Assembly (NCBI GenBank): GCA_036835375.1 | Contig: DAITMB010000199.1 | Span: 1-6,129, forward strand | Source: JANQTF01 sp036835375 | GTDB taxonomy: Bacteria; Bacteroidota; Bacteroidia; J057 | Reading direction: 5' to 3' | Length of the DNA stretch: 6,129 nt | Shown here: in pieces, positions 1 to 6,129 of the stretch | How the letters are laid out: every line of letters begins with the position of its first letter | How positions within the stretch are numbered: the first letter of the stretch is position 1 | Notes under the pieces: generated by a model | Databases searched by the model: none | Told to the model about the DNA's origin: nothing | Seen by the model: the letters and a program-made list of their open reading frames with translations, nothing else | Translations under genes and position numbers: made by a program

Positions 1-1461
1 ATTGGTGGCGGCGGATTTCTCCTCACACGGTCAAAAAATGGTGAAGTACATAGCCTAGATTTTCGCGAAAAGGCACCTGCTGCCGCTCACCGAAGTATGT
101 ATCTCGATTCTTTAGGCGATCCCATCCCAGAATTAAGTTGGCTTGGTCATCTCGCGGCAGGCGTGCCAGGAACAGTGGCAGGCATGAGGGCAGCCCATGA
201 CTCGCTTGGGTTGCTCCCTTGGTATCAATTGCTCCAGCCAGCAATTAATCTGGCTGCTCAAGGATTTGTCCTCACCGCCAAAGAGGCTCAAGGTCTCGAA
301 GACAGGAGGTCTATTTTTCTGACACATAACACGCGCCCTGCACCTTATTGGGGTAAATCAAATTGGCAAGCGGGTGACAGCCTCCGGCTTCCAGATTTGG
401 CACGCACACTCACAGCGATCCGTGATGAGGGTGTAGCTGGTTTTTACGAAGGATGGGTGGCAGATAGCATCGTCGCCGAAATGCATCGGGGCAATGGCAT
501 TATGAACCATGAAGACCTTGCCAACTACCGCCCTGTGTGGCGTCATGCGCTACAGGGCCACTATCGGGACTGTAGCGTAATCTCGATGGGACCTCCTTCG
601 AGCGGAGGATTGGCGCTCCTTCAATTATTGGCAATGGCAGAACCTTTTCCACTAACCAGCTACGGGTGGCACAGTGTAGAGGCCATTCACCTCATGACCG
701 AGGCAGAGCGGCGAGTCTATGCCGACAGAGCCATGCATCTCGGCGACCCAGATTACTGGCCAGTGCCCGTGGAAGGATTGCTAGAAGCGAGCTATCTTCG
801 GGCGAGAATGGCTGACTTCGATCCTCAACAGGCTACTCCCAGTAACCTTATTTTAGCCGGGAATCCTAACCTGATCGAGTCTGTCGAAACGACGCACTAT
901 TCCATTGTGGACTCGATGGGGAGGGCAGTTTCTGTAACAACGACGCTGAATGGAGGCTATGGTGCAGGTGTCGTGGTGGGAGGAGCAGGCTTTCTGTTGA
1001 ATAATGAGATGGATGATTTCAGCGTGAAGCCCGGCGTTCCTAACGCCTATGGGTTGCTAGGTGCCGAAGCCAATGCCATTGAACCGGGCAAAAGGATGCT
1101 CAGCTCCATGACCCCGACCATTGTAACGCGTGGAGATTCTTTGCTGATGGTGGTTGGTACGCCGGGCGGCTCCACTATTATCACTTCCGTTTTTCAGAAT
1201 ATCCTCCAAGTCGTCGATCACGGAATGCCCATGCAGACTTCGGTGGAAGCCCCACGTTTTCATCATCAGTGGCAGCCTGACCGAATCGACTACGAGGAGG
1301 GGGCCTTTTCTCCAGAGGTCGCAGACAAACTAAAAAAAATGGGGCATGAGCTCTTTTTGCGGGGACCTATGGGGCGAGTAGATGCCATCCTCGTGAGGTC
1401 AGGCGGAAGCTTAGAAACGGGAGCCGATCCGAGAGGGGACGATCGGGCAGGAGGATTTTAA
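1..1461 (+). CDS. ggt: Gamma-glutamyltranspeptidase, 5'-truncated by window edge
   Basis: The reading frame is open from base 1 to the TAA at 1459-1461, giving 486 residues. The first in-frame ATG (97) is internal, because conserved sequence precedes it. The enzyme cleaves the gamma-glutamyl bond of glutathione and related peptides and passes the glutamyl group to water or an amino acid; it normally acts in the periplasm. Visible family marks, with residues counted from base 1 and E. coli equivalents recalled: the substrate-binding Arg in DFREKAP (residue 22, E. coli R114); the self-cleavage site and catalytic Thr in TTHYSIVD (residue 297, codon 889-891, T391); TTTLN (residue 317, N411); NNEMDDFS with E336 and D339; the LSSM serine pair (368-369); and GTPGG (386-390). 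The stretch between DDFS and LSSM matches the E. coli lid-loop region. About 90 residues, including the expected signal peptide, lie outside the window; the total would be close to the usual 580. The C-terminus, ADPRGDDRAGGF, is typical. I infer a functional enzyme. The next gene starts about 184 bases downstream. Confidence 0.96.
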   Translation: MGGGGFLLTRSKNGEVHSLDFREKAPAAAHRSMYLDSLGDPIPELSWLGHLAAGVPGTVAGMRAAHDSLGLLPWYQLLQPAINLAAQGFVLTAKEAQGLEDRRSIFLTHNTRPAPYWGKSNWQAGDSLRLPDLARTLTAIRDEGVAGFYEGWVADSIVAEMHRGNGIMNHEDLANYRPVWRHALQGHYRDCSVISMGPPSSGGLALLQLLAMAEPFPLTSYGWHSVEAIHLMTEAERRVYADRAMHLGDPDYWPVPVEGLLEASYLRARMADFDPQQATPSNLILAGNPNLIESVETTHYSIVDSMGRAVSVTTTLNGGYGAGVVVGGAGFLLNNEMDDFSVKPGVPNAYGLLGAEANAIEPGKRMLSSMTPTIVTRGDSLLMVVGTPGGSTIITSVFQNILQVVDHGMPMQTSVEAPRFHHQWQPDRIDYEEGAFSPEVADKLKKMGHELFLRGPMGRVDAILVRSGGSLETGADPRGDDRAGGF

Positions 1462-1645
1462 TTTCGTTCTGATGTCCATGATGAACACAATTGAAGGAGA
1501 GGATGGAAATGAAATATTGAAAATAGACGTGCATTGATCTACTGACCCCTTCCAAGGATTTGGCAGATGATAAAAAGCCTGAACAAATCCACCGAAAAGA
1601 CCCTTCTGATAGGACGAATTGTGCCAATCTTTATCCAATCGCTCG

Positions 1646-2380
1646 ATGAACGCTCCCGAAGTTTCTTCCCACACCTCCTTTCTGACCGCTGAGTGGCGAC
1701 GCTTGGCATTTATTAACTACGAAGTTGATCCTGGTTGCCTCCAACCTTGGCTACCTCGGGGCGTTGAGCTGGATCCTTGGCAAGGCCGTCATTTGGTCAG
1801 TCTGGTAGGATTCCAGTTTATGAATACGCGGGTGTTGGGCTTAGGAATACCATTTCATCGAAATTTTCCAGAAGTGAACCTCCGATTCTATGTTCGCTAT
1901 CATCATCCGCAGGAAGGATGGGTGCGCGGAGTTGTCTTTATAAAAGAAATTGTGCCAAAGCCTGCGATTACCTGGGTTGCCAACATGCTTTATCATGAGC
2001 GCTACGCCACCAGCCGAATGAAAGCTGTGTGGGAAAATACGGACCTTCGTATTTCAGCCCGTTACGACTGGAAAATGGGCCAATGGCACCATATGAAAGT
2101 TGTCGCTGAAGCACAGGCACAGCCGGTGGACTTAATGGGAGATTCTGGTTTCATCACCGAACATTATTGGGGCTTTTCAGCTCATGGATCGAACACGATG
2201 AGCTATCGCGTGGCACATCCTTCCTGGGAGATGTACCCAATTGTGAATTGGGAAGTCAATGCAGATTTCGGAAGGATGTATGGAGATGGCTTTGCAGAGC
2301 TGAGCCACGCAGAGCCACACTCCGTGATGCTGGCCGAAGGTTCTGCCGTTTCCGTCAAAAAGGGAAAACTAATATCTTGA
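1646..2380 (+). CDS. DUF2071 (YqjF-like) family protein, acetoacetate-decarboxylase-like fold
   Basis: This is a 244-residue soluble protein with no signal peptide or membrane segment. I recognise the DUF2071 family from FLTAEWRRL (residues 12-20), the QPWLPRGVELD block (33-43), VSLVGFQF (51-58), FPEVNLRFYVRY (74-85) and the C-terminal EPHSVMLAEGS (223-233). The family is common in Bacteroidota and other bacteria, and its biochemical role is not settled. It is related by fold to acetoacetate decarboxylase. KEIVPKPAI (residues 100-108) sits where that enzyme has its REI.GFPKK lysine motif, so K105 (1958-1960) is a candidate functional lysine; this is inference only. The ATG at 1646 is preferred because the conserved part begins about 11 residues in. 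A TTG at 1619 would add nine poorly conserved residues; it has only a weak AGGA four bases upstream. The 184-base gap after the peptidase holds no clear terminator, so cotranscription is possible but unproven. Confidence 0.88.
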   Translation: MNAPEVSSHTSFLTAEWRRLAFINYEVDPGCLQPWLPRGVELDPWQGRHLVSLVGFQFMNTRVLGLGIPFHRNFPEVNLRFYVRYHHPQEGWVRGVVFIKEIVPKPAITWVANMLYHERYATSRMKAVWENTDLRISARYDWKMGQWHHMKVVAEAQAQPVDLMGDSGFITEHYWGFSAHGSNTMSYRVAHPSWEMYPIVNWEVNADFGRMYGDGFAELSHAEPHSVMLAEGSAVSVKKGKLIS

Positions 2381-2691
2381 AATGCGGTAGTCGTTATTTA
2401 CGGACTTTCACATTAATTTTTTAATGGAATACTCAAAAGGACTTGGATTTTCTTTGATCGCTTTCATCTGGATGATGAAGTAATTCTGATCGATTGCGCA
2501 GGAAGTGTCTGTGCCAAAAAGTAAGCCGCCCCCCTAGGTTCTATTTAGGATCGCGCAGTAGCCATCGCCACTGGGAGGTCTTAAGAGCGATGGTAATTAG
2601 TCAAACCCATTGGTTACATTTCTTTCAGTGGATGTAATCCGGCTCGGTTTTCGCGTCGTACATAGCGAAATCGCCCTCCTATTTCCATTCT
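2381..2691. other. Intergenic region, no convincing gene
   Basis: This 311-base gap lies between the DUF2071 gene and the secreted-protein gene. I see no tRNA, no convincing coding frame, no stem followed by a T-run and no close match to the Bacteroidota TAnnTTTG promoter box. The nearest are TTTCTTTG at 2449-2456 and TACATTTC at 2615-2622, each with one mismatch and neither with a well-placed TTG upstream. The only structured element is a 7-bp inverted repeat (CCATCGC 2562-2568, GCGATGG 2587-2593) with an 18-base loop, which could arise by chance. The promoter of the gene at 2692 should lie here, but I cannot place it. Confidence 0.5.
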
Positions 2692-3501
2692 ATGAAGCTT
2701 CTACATTCGAAACTACCCCTGTGGATGCTCCTGTTGATTCCTTTTACCGTGCTTCTCAGTAGCTATTCCGATGGACCCCCGCCAGCACGAACTGGTGCCC
2801 CCGGAGAGCTGACCTGCATCAACGGATATTGCCACAATTCCTATTCTCTCAACAGCGGTCTTGGCACCGTGACGCTTTCTAAAGATGAGTCGAATGGATG
2901 GATTCCCGGCAAAACGTATTCGTTGCAGCTTTCTGTTTCCGACACTGCCATGCGCGCTTTTGGATTTTCTATTTCAGCGCGAGTAAGTGGTACCAAAAAT
3001 CAAGCAGGAACATGGGACTTGGGTCCAGACGTGCAGATCGTCACTGAAAATTTACTGGAATATCTGATGCACGATACCGTTCAGCTTGCCGAAGGACGTG
3101 GTGAATGGAAATTTGACTGGATTGCTCCTGATTCGCTCTACGGACCCGTTGATTTCTTTGTGGCGACGGTCGCAGCTAATGCCAATGGCAACCGGCACGG
3201 AGATTATGTTTATACACGCCATTTGACCTTTCACCCAGATAGCAGCCTCTCCAGCATTTCGTCCAAATTATCTCAACGATTGATTTGGTACCAGGAAGAA
3301 CAGCAACTCGTGATTCAGATTCCGGATGCCAACCATGTGGCCGATTTGGAGATTTACGACTTGCGAGGAATTCAAGTATGGAAAGGTCGATATCTGACTG
3401 ACCAAGTTGTTATCTCAGTGAGCAATTGGCCCAAACAGCCGTATTTTCTCAAAGTTAAACAAGCTGGTCGGCCCTTAGCGGGAAAAATCCAAGTGCTGTA
3501 A
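2692..3501 (+). CDS. Secreted protein, Reeler-like/choice-of-anchor V domain with T9SS sorting domain
   Basis: This is a 269-residue exported protein. Residues 1 to about 26 form a Sec signal peptide: basic start MKLLHSK, then the hydrophobic run LPLWMLLLIPFTVLLSS. Directly after it comes RTGAPGELTCINGYCHNS (33-50). The TGAPGE...C...CH signature, followed by a beta-rich stretch with PGKTYSLQLSV (72-82), GFSISARV and a late YGPVDFFVATVAANANG, resembles the Reeler-like family called choice-of-anchor V, whose members carry different surface anchors. Residues about 201-269 fit a T9SS type A sorting domain: LEIYDLRGIQVWKG, then YFLKVKQAGRPLAGKIQVL at the extreme C-terminus. This predicts transport across the outer membrane and release or anchoring at the surface. 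C42, C47 and H48 form CX4CH rather than the classical heme motif CXXCH. The function is unknown. The ATG start has no Shine-Dalgarno sequence, which is normal in this phylum. The stop codon is one base from the stop of the convergent kinase gene. Confidence 0.8.
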   Translation: MKLLHSKLPLWMLLLIPFTVLLSSYSDGPPPARTGAPGELTCINGYCHNSYSLNSGLGTVTLSKDESNGWIPGKTYSLQLSVSDTAMRAFGFSISARVSGTKNQAGTWDLGPDVQIVTENLLEYLMHDTVQLAEGRGEWKFDWIAPDSLYGPVDFFVATVAANANGNRHGDYVYTRHLTFHPDSSLSSISSKLSQRLIWYQEEQQLVIQIPDANHVADLEIYDLRGIQVWKGRYLTDQVVISVSNWPKQPYFLKVKQAGRPLAGKIQVL

Positions 3502-3502
3502 G

Positions 3503-5596
3503 TTAATTTTGATGCAAGGGTTGACTCACCAACGCTTTAGCCATCGGCTGGCGAAGAGGCAATGTGACAATTACCTCCGTTCCCTGATTGACTTGGCTTT
3601 GAATGTCGATGTTCCCGCCGTGTTGTTGCACAATACCCAAGCTGATCGAAAGACCCAAGCCGGTGCCTTTTCCCACCGCTTTGGTAGTGAAAAATGGGTC
3701 GAAAATGCGCTGGCGAATCTCTTGTGAGATGCCTGATCCTGTGTCCTGAATCGAAATAAATATCGACTCATTGCTTTTCAGGCCAGTTTTAATACGCAGC
3801 CACCCTTTCCCGTTCATTGCCTGAATGGCATTGGTAAACAAGTTCATGAATACCTGATTGAGCTTTCCTGGGAATCCCTCGATTTCAGGAACATCGCCGT
3901 AATCACGGATCACCTCAATGCCTTCGAGTTGATTTTTGAGCAAGGCGAGGGTAGAATCAAGCCCTTGCGAAACGAGAAAGCCTTGTGGTTCTCCGCCATC
4001 CATCCGAGCAAAAATGCGCAGCCCTTGGACGATCTCGGTCGTGCGCTGCGCCCCTTCTTCTATGCCTTCGATTAATTCATGAATTTCGTCACGCACTTCG
4101 TCGAGACGTAGTTCATTTCGTTTGGCCAAGGCACTCCGAAAGGCTTCTTCCAGCCCATGGACTCGAATGGTGCTTTCGTATAACTCAAGCACTTCGAGCA
4201 AATCTTTGAGGTCTTCGCGCAGTGGGTGTAGGTTGCCAGAGATGAAATTGACTGGATTGTTGATCTCGTGGGCAATTCCTGCGGTGAGTTGGCCGAGTGA
4301 AGCCATTTTCTCGGCTTCTACCAATTTAGTTTGTGTATGCTTTAATTCCTCATGCGCGTGGTTTAATTCTTCAAATGTCTGAGACAACACCCGATGAGAT
4401 CTCTTTTTGGCAAAAAACAGATAGGTAATGAGGCCCGCAATGGCGAGAATCAGGACAAATGCGAGGAGAAGAAAATTGCGTGTGCGTGTGGTAGATTCCA
4501 TTCGCTCTGCTTGCAGCTCTTGCTGCTGGGTGAGCAGTTCAATCTCTTGAAGTTGGTTTTCGATAAAGTGAGCGCTAGCAGCAGAATCTAATTGGCGTTG
4601 ACGCTGTAGTCGTGCCAAGCGGTCTTGGAGTTCCGTCGCTTTGCGAAGGCTTTCGATCGACTCTTCCACATTCCCACTGCGTAGTAGGGCCTCAGCTTGG
4701 TCCAGATAAGACCTTCGCTCTTGTTGCGTGCGCGCTTCTTCCTCTGCCATGACCCTGTCCTGGGCCTCTGATTCTTCAACAATGTCTCTCAGGTCCTCGA
4801 TGGCATTGGGAGCAGGCGTAGTCTGAGCTGGGAGTTTTTTGTCGCGCGCTTCCAGTCCAAGTGCCCGATAGTTTTCTGATTCGGATTTGTTGCCCAGACG
4901 GGCGTAGAGTTGCGAAATTTCTATGCAGGTACTGCGATAGGTTGTCGTGTCTCCGGCGCTGAGGTAGTAGGGGAGCGTTTGCTGGAAAAATTTGATCGCC
5001 TTGGCATAATCTCCCCGACGCTGGGCTTGGCGCCCTTGCCATTCGATCACCGACAAAGTCGCTTCTTCGGTAGTTGTCTTTATTTCCTCTCCTACTGTTT
5101 CGTCCTTTACCAAGCCCTCCAGTTCAGAGAGGACTTGTCTTCCGAATCGCGAAAATCGAGTGTCTGGGTCTTCTGTATCTTTGCCCAATGCCCGGAGCCT
5201 AGCCTCGGCGATACTCTCTTGCTCTCGGTCTTCAATGGCCTGAGCCAGCGTGAGCCCTTGCCGATAGTAGCGTGTCGCCTTTCGATCGTTTTGTTGTGAA
5301 CGAAAAGCATCCCCCAAGATCACATAAGAGCGAATTTCTTCTTGAGAGACAGCTCGCATGTCGAGATCTGTCTTACCGGATTCTTTCAAAGAAAGTGCTA
5401 GCGTGATCGCTTGGGAAGCGAACTGGGCACTCCTGCTGGCAGAGACAGCTGCTGCGGCCTCCGCTTCTTTCCTTAATTCGCGCAAGCGAAGGAGGTCTGG
5501 AGACGCAGACTGGGCATTTCCCGCCAAAACATACAGCAACAGGAAACTCCCGCAAAGGAGTCGGCGAATGAGCTGTAGTGGTTTTATTTGCGCCAT
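3503..5596 (-). CDS. Sensor histidine kinase with periplasmic TPR/coiled-coil sensor region
   Basis: This is a 697-residue inner-membrane two-component kinase. A signal peptide (1-29, ending AGNAQ) precedes a helical sensor region (about 30-373) with degenerate TPR-like repeats near 88-122, 184-216, 221-250 and 297-325, and Glu/Gln/Arg-rich coiled coil at about 266-295 and 320-370. One membrane segment (about 374-396, FLLLAFVLILAIAGLITYLFF) leads into a coiled-coil linker (402-432), with no recognisable HAMP or PAS domain. The kinase core is complete: the H-box GIAHEINNPVNF with phospho-acceptor H443 (codon 4268-4270); the N-box NQVFMNLFTNAIQAM (580-594); G1 DTGSGI (618-623); the F-box FDPFFTTK (632-639); and G2 GKGTGLGLS (642-650). 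The HEINNP type resembles NtrB/DctB-like kinases. There is no attached receiver or DNA-binding domain and no regulator gene in view, so partner and signal are unknown. TPR regions usually bind proteins or peptides, so a protein ligand is possible. It probably has its own promoter, because a terminator separates it from the upstream gene. Confidence 0.93.
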   Translation of the reverse strand: MAQIKPLQLIRRLLCGSFLLLYVLAGNAQSASPDLLRLRELRKEAEAAAAVSASRSAQFASQAITLALSLKESGKTDLDMRAVSQEEIRSYVILGDAFRSQQNDRKATRYYRQGLTLAQAIEDREQESIAEARLRALGKDTEDPDTRFSRFGRQVLSELEGLVKDETVGEEIKTTTEEATLSVIEWQGRQAQRRGDYAKAIKFFQQTLPYYLSAGDTTTYRSTCIEISQLYARLGNKSESENYRALGLEARDKKLPAQTTPAPNAIEDLRDIVEESEAQDRVMAEEEARTQQERRSYLDQAEALLRSGNVEESIESLRKATELQDRLARLQRQRQLDSAASAHFIENQLQEIELLTQQQELQAERMESTTRTRNFLLLAFVLILAIAGLITYLFFAKKRSHRVLSQTFEELNHAHEELKHTQTKLVEAEKMASLGQLTAGIAHEINNPVNFISGNLHPLREDLKDLLEVLELYESTIRVHGLEEAFRSALAKRNELRLDEVRDEIHELIEGIEEGAQRTTEIVQGLRIFARMDGGEPQGFLVSQGLDSTLALLKNQLEGIEVIRDYGDVPEIEGFPGKLNQVFMNLFTNAIQAMNGKGWLRIKTGLKSNESIFISIQDTGSGISQEIRQRIFDPFFTTKAVGKGTGLGLSISLGIVQQHGGNIDIQSQVNQGTEVIVTLPLRQPMAKALVSQPLHQN

Positions 5597-5740
5597 AACA
5601 TGCTTAGGAATGGACCTGATGAGCGATGAATGATCCCTTGAATCAACCGTCTATCCACGTTTGATGATCACCTTAGCATACGTCGATTGGGTGGCCAAGA
5701 TTGTTAATGACAAGTCACTAATACACTGAGCTGCATGTGG

Positions 5741-5748
5741 CAAAGCTA
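5741..5748 (-). promoter_or_regulatory. Candidate Bacteroidota -7 promoter box for the kinase gene
   Basis: On the minus strand these bases read TAGCTTTG, an exact match to the Bacteroidota -7 consensus TAnnTTTG. The box lies after the terminator of the upstream gene and about 145 bases before the kinase start at 5596, so the position is sensible. No TTG is present at the usual distance of about 17-23 bases upstream; the nearest is only about 8 bases away. An exact match in a region this size has a few percent probability by chance. The call is therefore tentative. Confidence 0.3.
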
Positions 5749-5771
5749 TTTATGCTCAATGGCTTTTCAGT

Positions 5772-5815
5772 AAAAAAATGCCCCGATCGGTGCTGTAGAT
5801 AAGCCGATCGGGGCA
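5772..5815 (-). terminator. Rho-independent terminator of the minus-strand small exported protein gene
   Basis: A perfect 12-bp inverted repeat (TGCCCCGATCGG at 5779-5790, CCGATCGGGGCA at 5804-5815) encloses a 13-base loop. Read on the minus strand, the GC-rich stem is followed at once by seven T residues (5778 to 5772), the standard intrinsic terminator arrangement. On the plus strand no T-run follows, so it acts in one direction. It lies about 80 bases beyond the stop codon at 5896 and insulates the kinase gene from upstream transcription. Confidence 0.92.
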
Positions 5816-5895
5816 GTGAAGTACGCTGAGTATGTGTAACGAGAGCTAATTCTGAGGTATTTTGAAAAGAAATTCTCCACGAAGAACCGCCTTGA

Positions 5896-6129
5896 TTACC
5901 AATCCTGAAGGGGAATTTCTTCCACCCATTCGCCAGCTTCATTCCAATGACCCGTCGTCTTCGTGGAGCGATCTGGTTCGTCTGCGTTTCGTTGCGCTTC
6001 CTCCTGACTTTGATATTCACCGAGGGGATATTCAGGATTGTTTCTCTCATGACTTTGCCCTTCGTAGGATGCCTCACCAAAGGCTAACATCGGAAGGAAC
6101 AAAATCGGAAACAGTGCGATTCCAATTCC
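5896..6129 (-). CDS. Small exported protein of unknown function, 5'-truncated by window edge
   Basis: The minus-strand frame is open from the window end (6129) to the TAA at 5896-5898 and gives 77 residues. It runs without a stop past the TTG at 6102 to the edge, and the upstream part (GIGIALFPILFLPMLAFGEA) reads as the hydrophobic core and cleavage region of a signal peptide. The true start therefore lies outside the window, probably only a few codons away. The mature part is small, hydrophilic and acidic (EYPLGEYQSQEEAQRNADEP), ending in a tryptophan-containing tail, GHWNEAGEWVEEIPLQDW. It has no cysteine. I do not recognise a family. A strong intrinsic terminator about 80 bases downstream in the right orientation supports this as a real gene and as the last one of its transcript. 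It should be periplasmic, or a lipoprotein if a lipobox existed, but none is visible. Confidence 0.65.
   Translation of the reverse strand, partial: GIGIALFPILFLPMLAFGEASYEGQSHERNNPEYPLGEYQSQEEAQRNADEPDRSTKTTGHWNEAGEWVEEIPLQDW

Noticed and set aside
1424..1446. CCGATC...GATCGG inverted repeat at the end of the peptidase gene as its terminator
   Set aside because: The stem is only 6 bp with an 11-base loop inside coding sequence, and the TTTT that follows is displaced and short.
97..1461. ATG at 97 as the start of the gamma-glutamyltranspeptidase
   Set aside because: The frame is open upstream to base 1 and encodes conserved family sequence there (GGGGFLLTRSKNG and DFREKAP, including the substrate-binding Arg). 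The gene is cut by the window edge.
1619..1645. TTG at 1619 as the start of the DUF2071 gene
   Set aside because: It would add nine residues with no family similarity; the ATG at 1646 puts the conserved FLTAEW block at the usual distance from the N-terminus.
2424..2483. 19-codon plus-strand frame starting MEYSKGLGFSLIAFIWMMK
   Set aside because: It looks like a tiny hydrophobic peptide, but there is no ribosome binding site, promoter or conservation evidence, and frames this short are expected by chance.
2562..2593. 7-bp inverted repeat CCATCGC...GCGATGG as terminator or operator
   Set aside because: The loop is 18 bases, no T-run follows on either strand, and such a short repeat is likely by chance in a 300-base gap.
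4910..5299. 129-residue plus-strand open frame inside the kinase gene
   Set aside because: It is entirely antisense to a well-supported kinase and has no recognisable features.
5718..6080. 120-residue minus-strand open frame
   Set aside because: It reads through the strong terminator at 5772-5815, overlaps the better-supported small exported protein, and its composition (many Arg, Thr and Ser, no domain) looks like an out-of-frame shadow.
1..6129. A new multi-gene system (defence, biosynthetic or mobile)
   Set aside because: The genes belong to unrelated families, are spaced apart or convergent, and there are no nucleases, integrases, repeats, toxin-antitoxin pairs or clustered biosynthetic enzymes.

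Overview
The window looks like an ordinary stretch of chromosome from a Bacteroidota bacterium of mid GC content, possibly of the Saprospiria/Cytophagia type, although the lineage below phylum is a guess. The main argument is a secreted protein (2692-3501) that ends in what looks like a type IX secretion system (T9SS) C-terminal sorting domain, a system restricted to that phylum. Two further points agree with this: starts without clear Shine-Dalgarno sequences, and a TAnnTTTG promoter-like box upstream of the kinase gene.

Layout, left to right. (1) 1-1461, plus strand: a gamma-glutamyltranspeptidase missing about its first 90 residues at the window edge, with its catalytic residues intact. 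(2) 1646-2380, plus strand: a DUF2071 (YqjF-like) protein of the acetoacetate-decarboxylase-like fold. (3) 2381-2691: a 311-base gap with no convincing gene or RNA. (4) 2692-3501, plus strand: a secreted protein with a Reeler-like 'choice-of-anchor V' type domain, a CX4CH motif and a C-terminal sorting domain. (5) 3503-5596, minus strand: a membrane sensor histidine kinase with a periplasmic helical/TPR sensor region. Its stop codon lies one base from the stop of gene 4. (6) 5597-5895: an intergenic block with a candidate kinase promoter and a strong intrinsic terminator. (7) 5896 to the window end, minus strand: the C-terminal part of a small exported protein of unknown function, which that terminator ends.

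The three plus-strand genes are separated by gaps of roughly 180 and 310 bases, so they are probably not a tight operon. The two minus-strand genes are separated by a terminator, so the kinase probably has its own promoter. No response regulator lies beside the kinase in the window. Nothing ties the genes into one pathway: glutathione or gamma-glutamyl peptide breakdown, a DUF2071 protein, a surface-secreted protein and an orphan sensor look like independent functions. I found no CRISPR array, mobile element, tRNA, rRNA or defence module, and I do not think the window holds a new multi-gene system. The most interesting details are the CX4CH motif in the T9SS cargo, the one-base convergent junction, the orphan kinase and the uncharacterised small exported protein.
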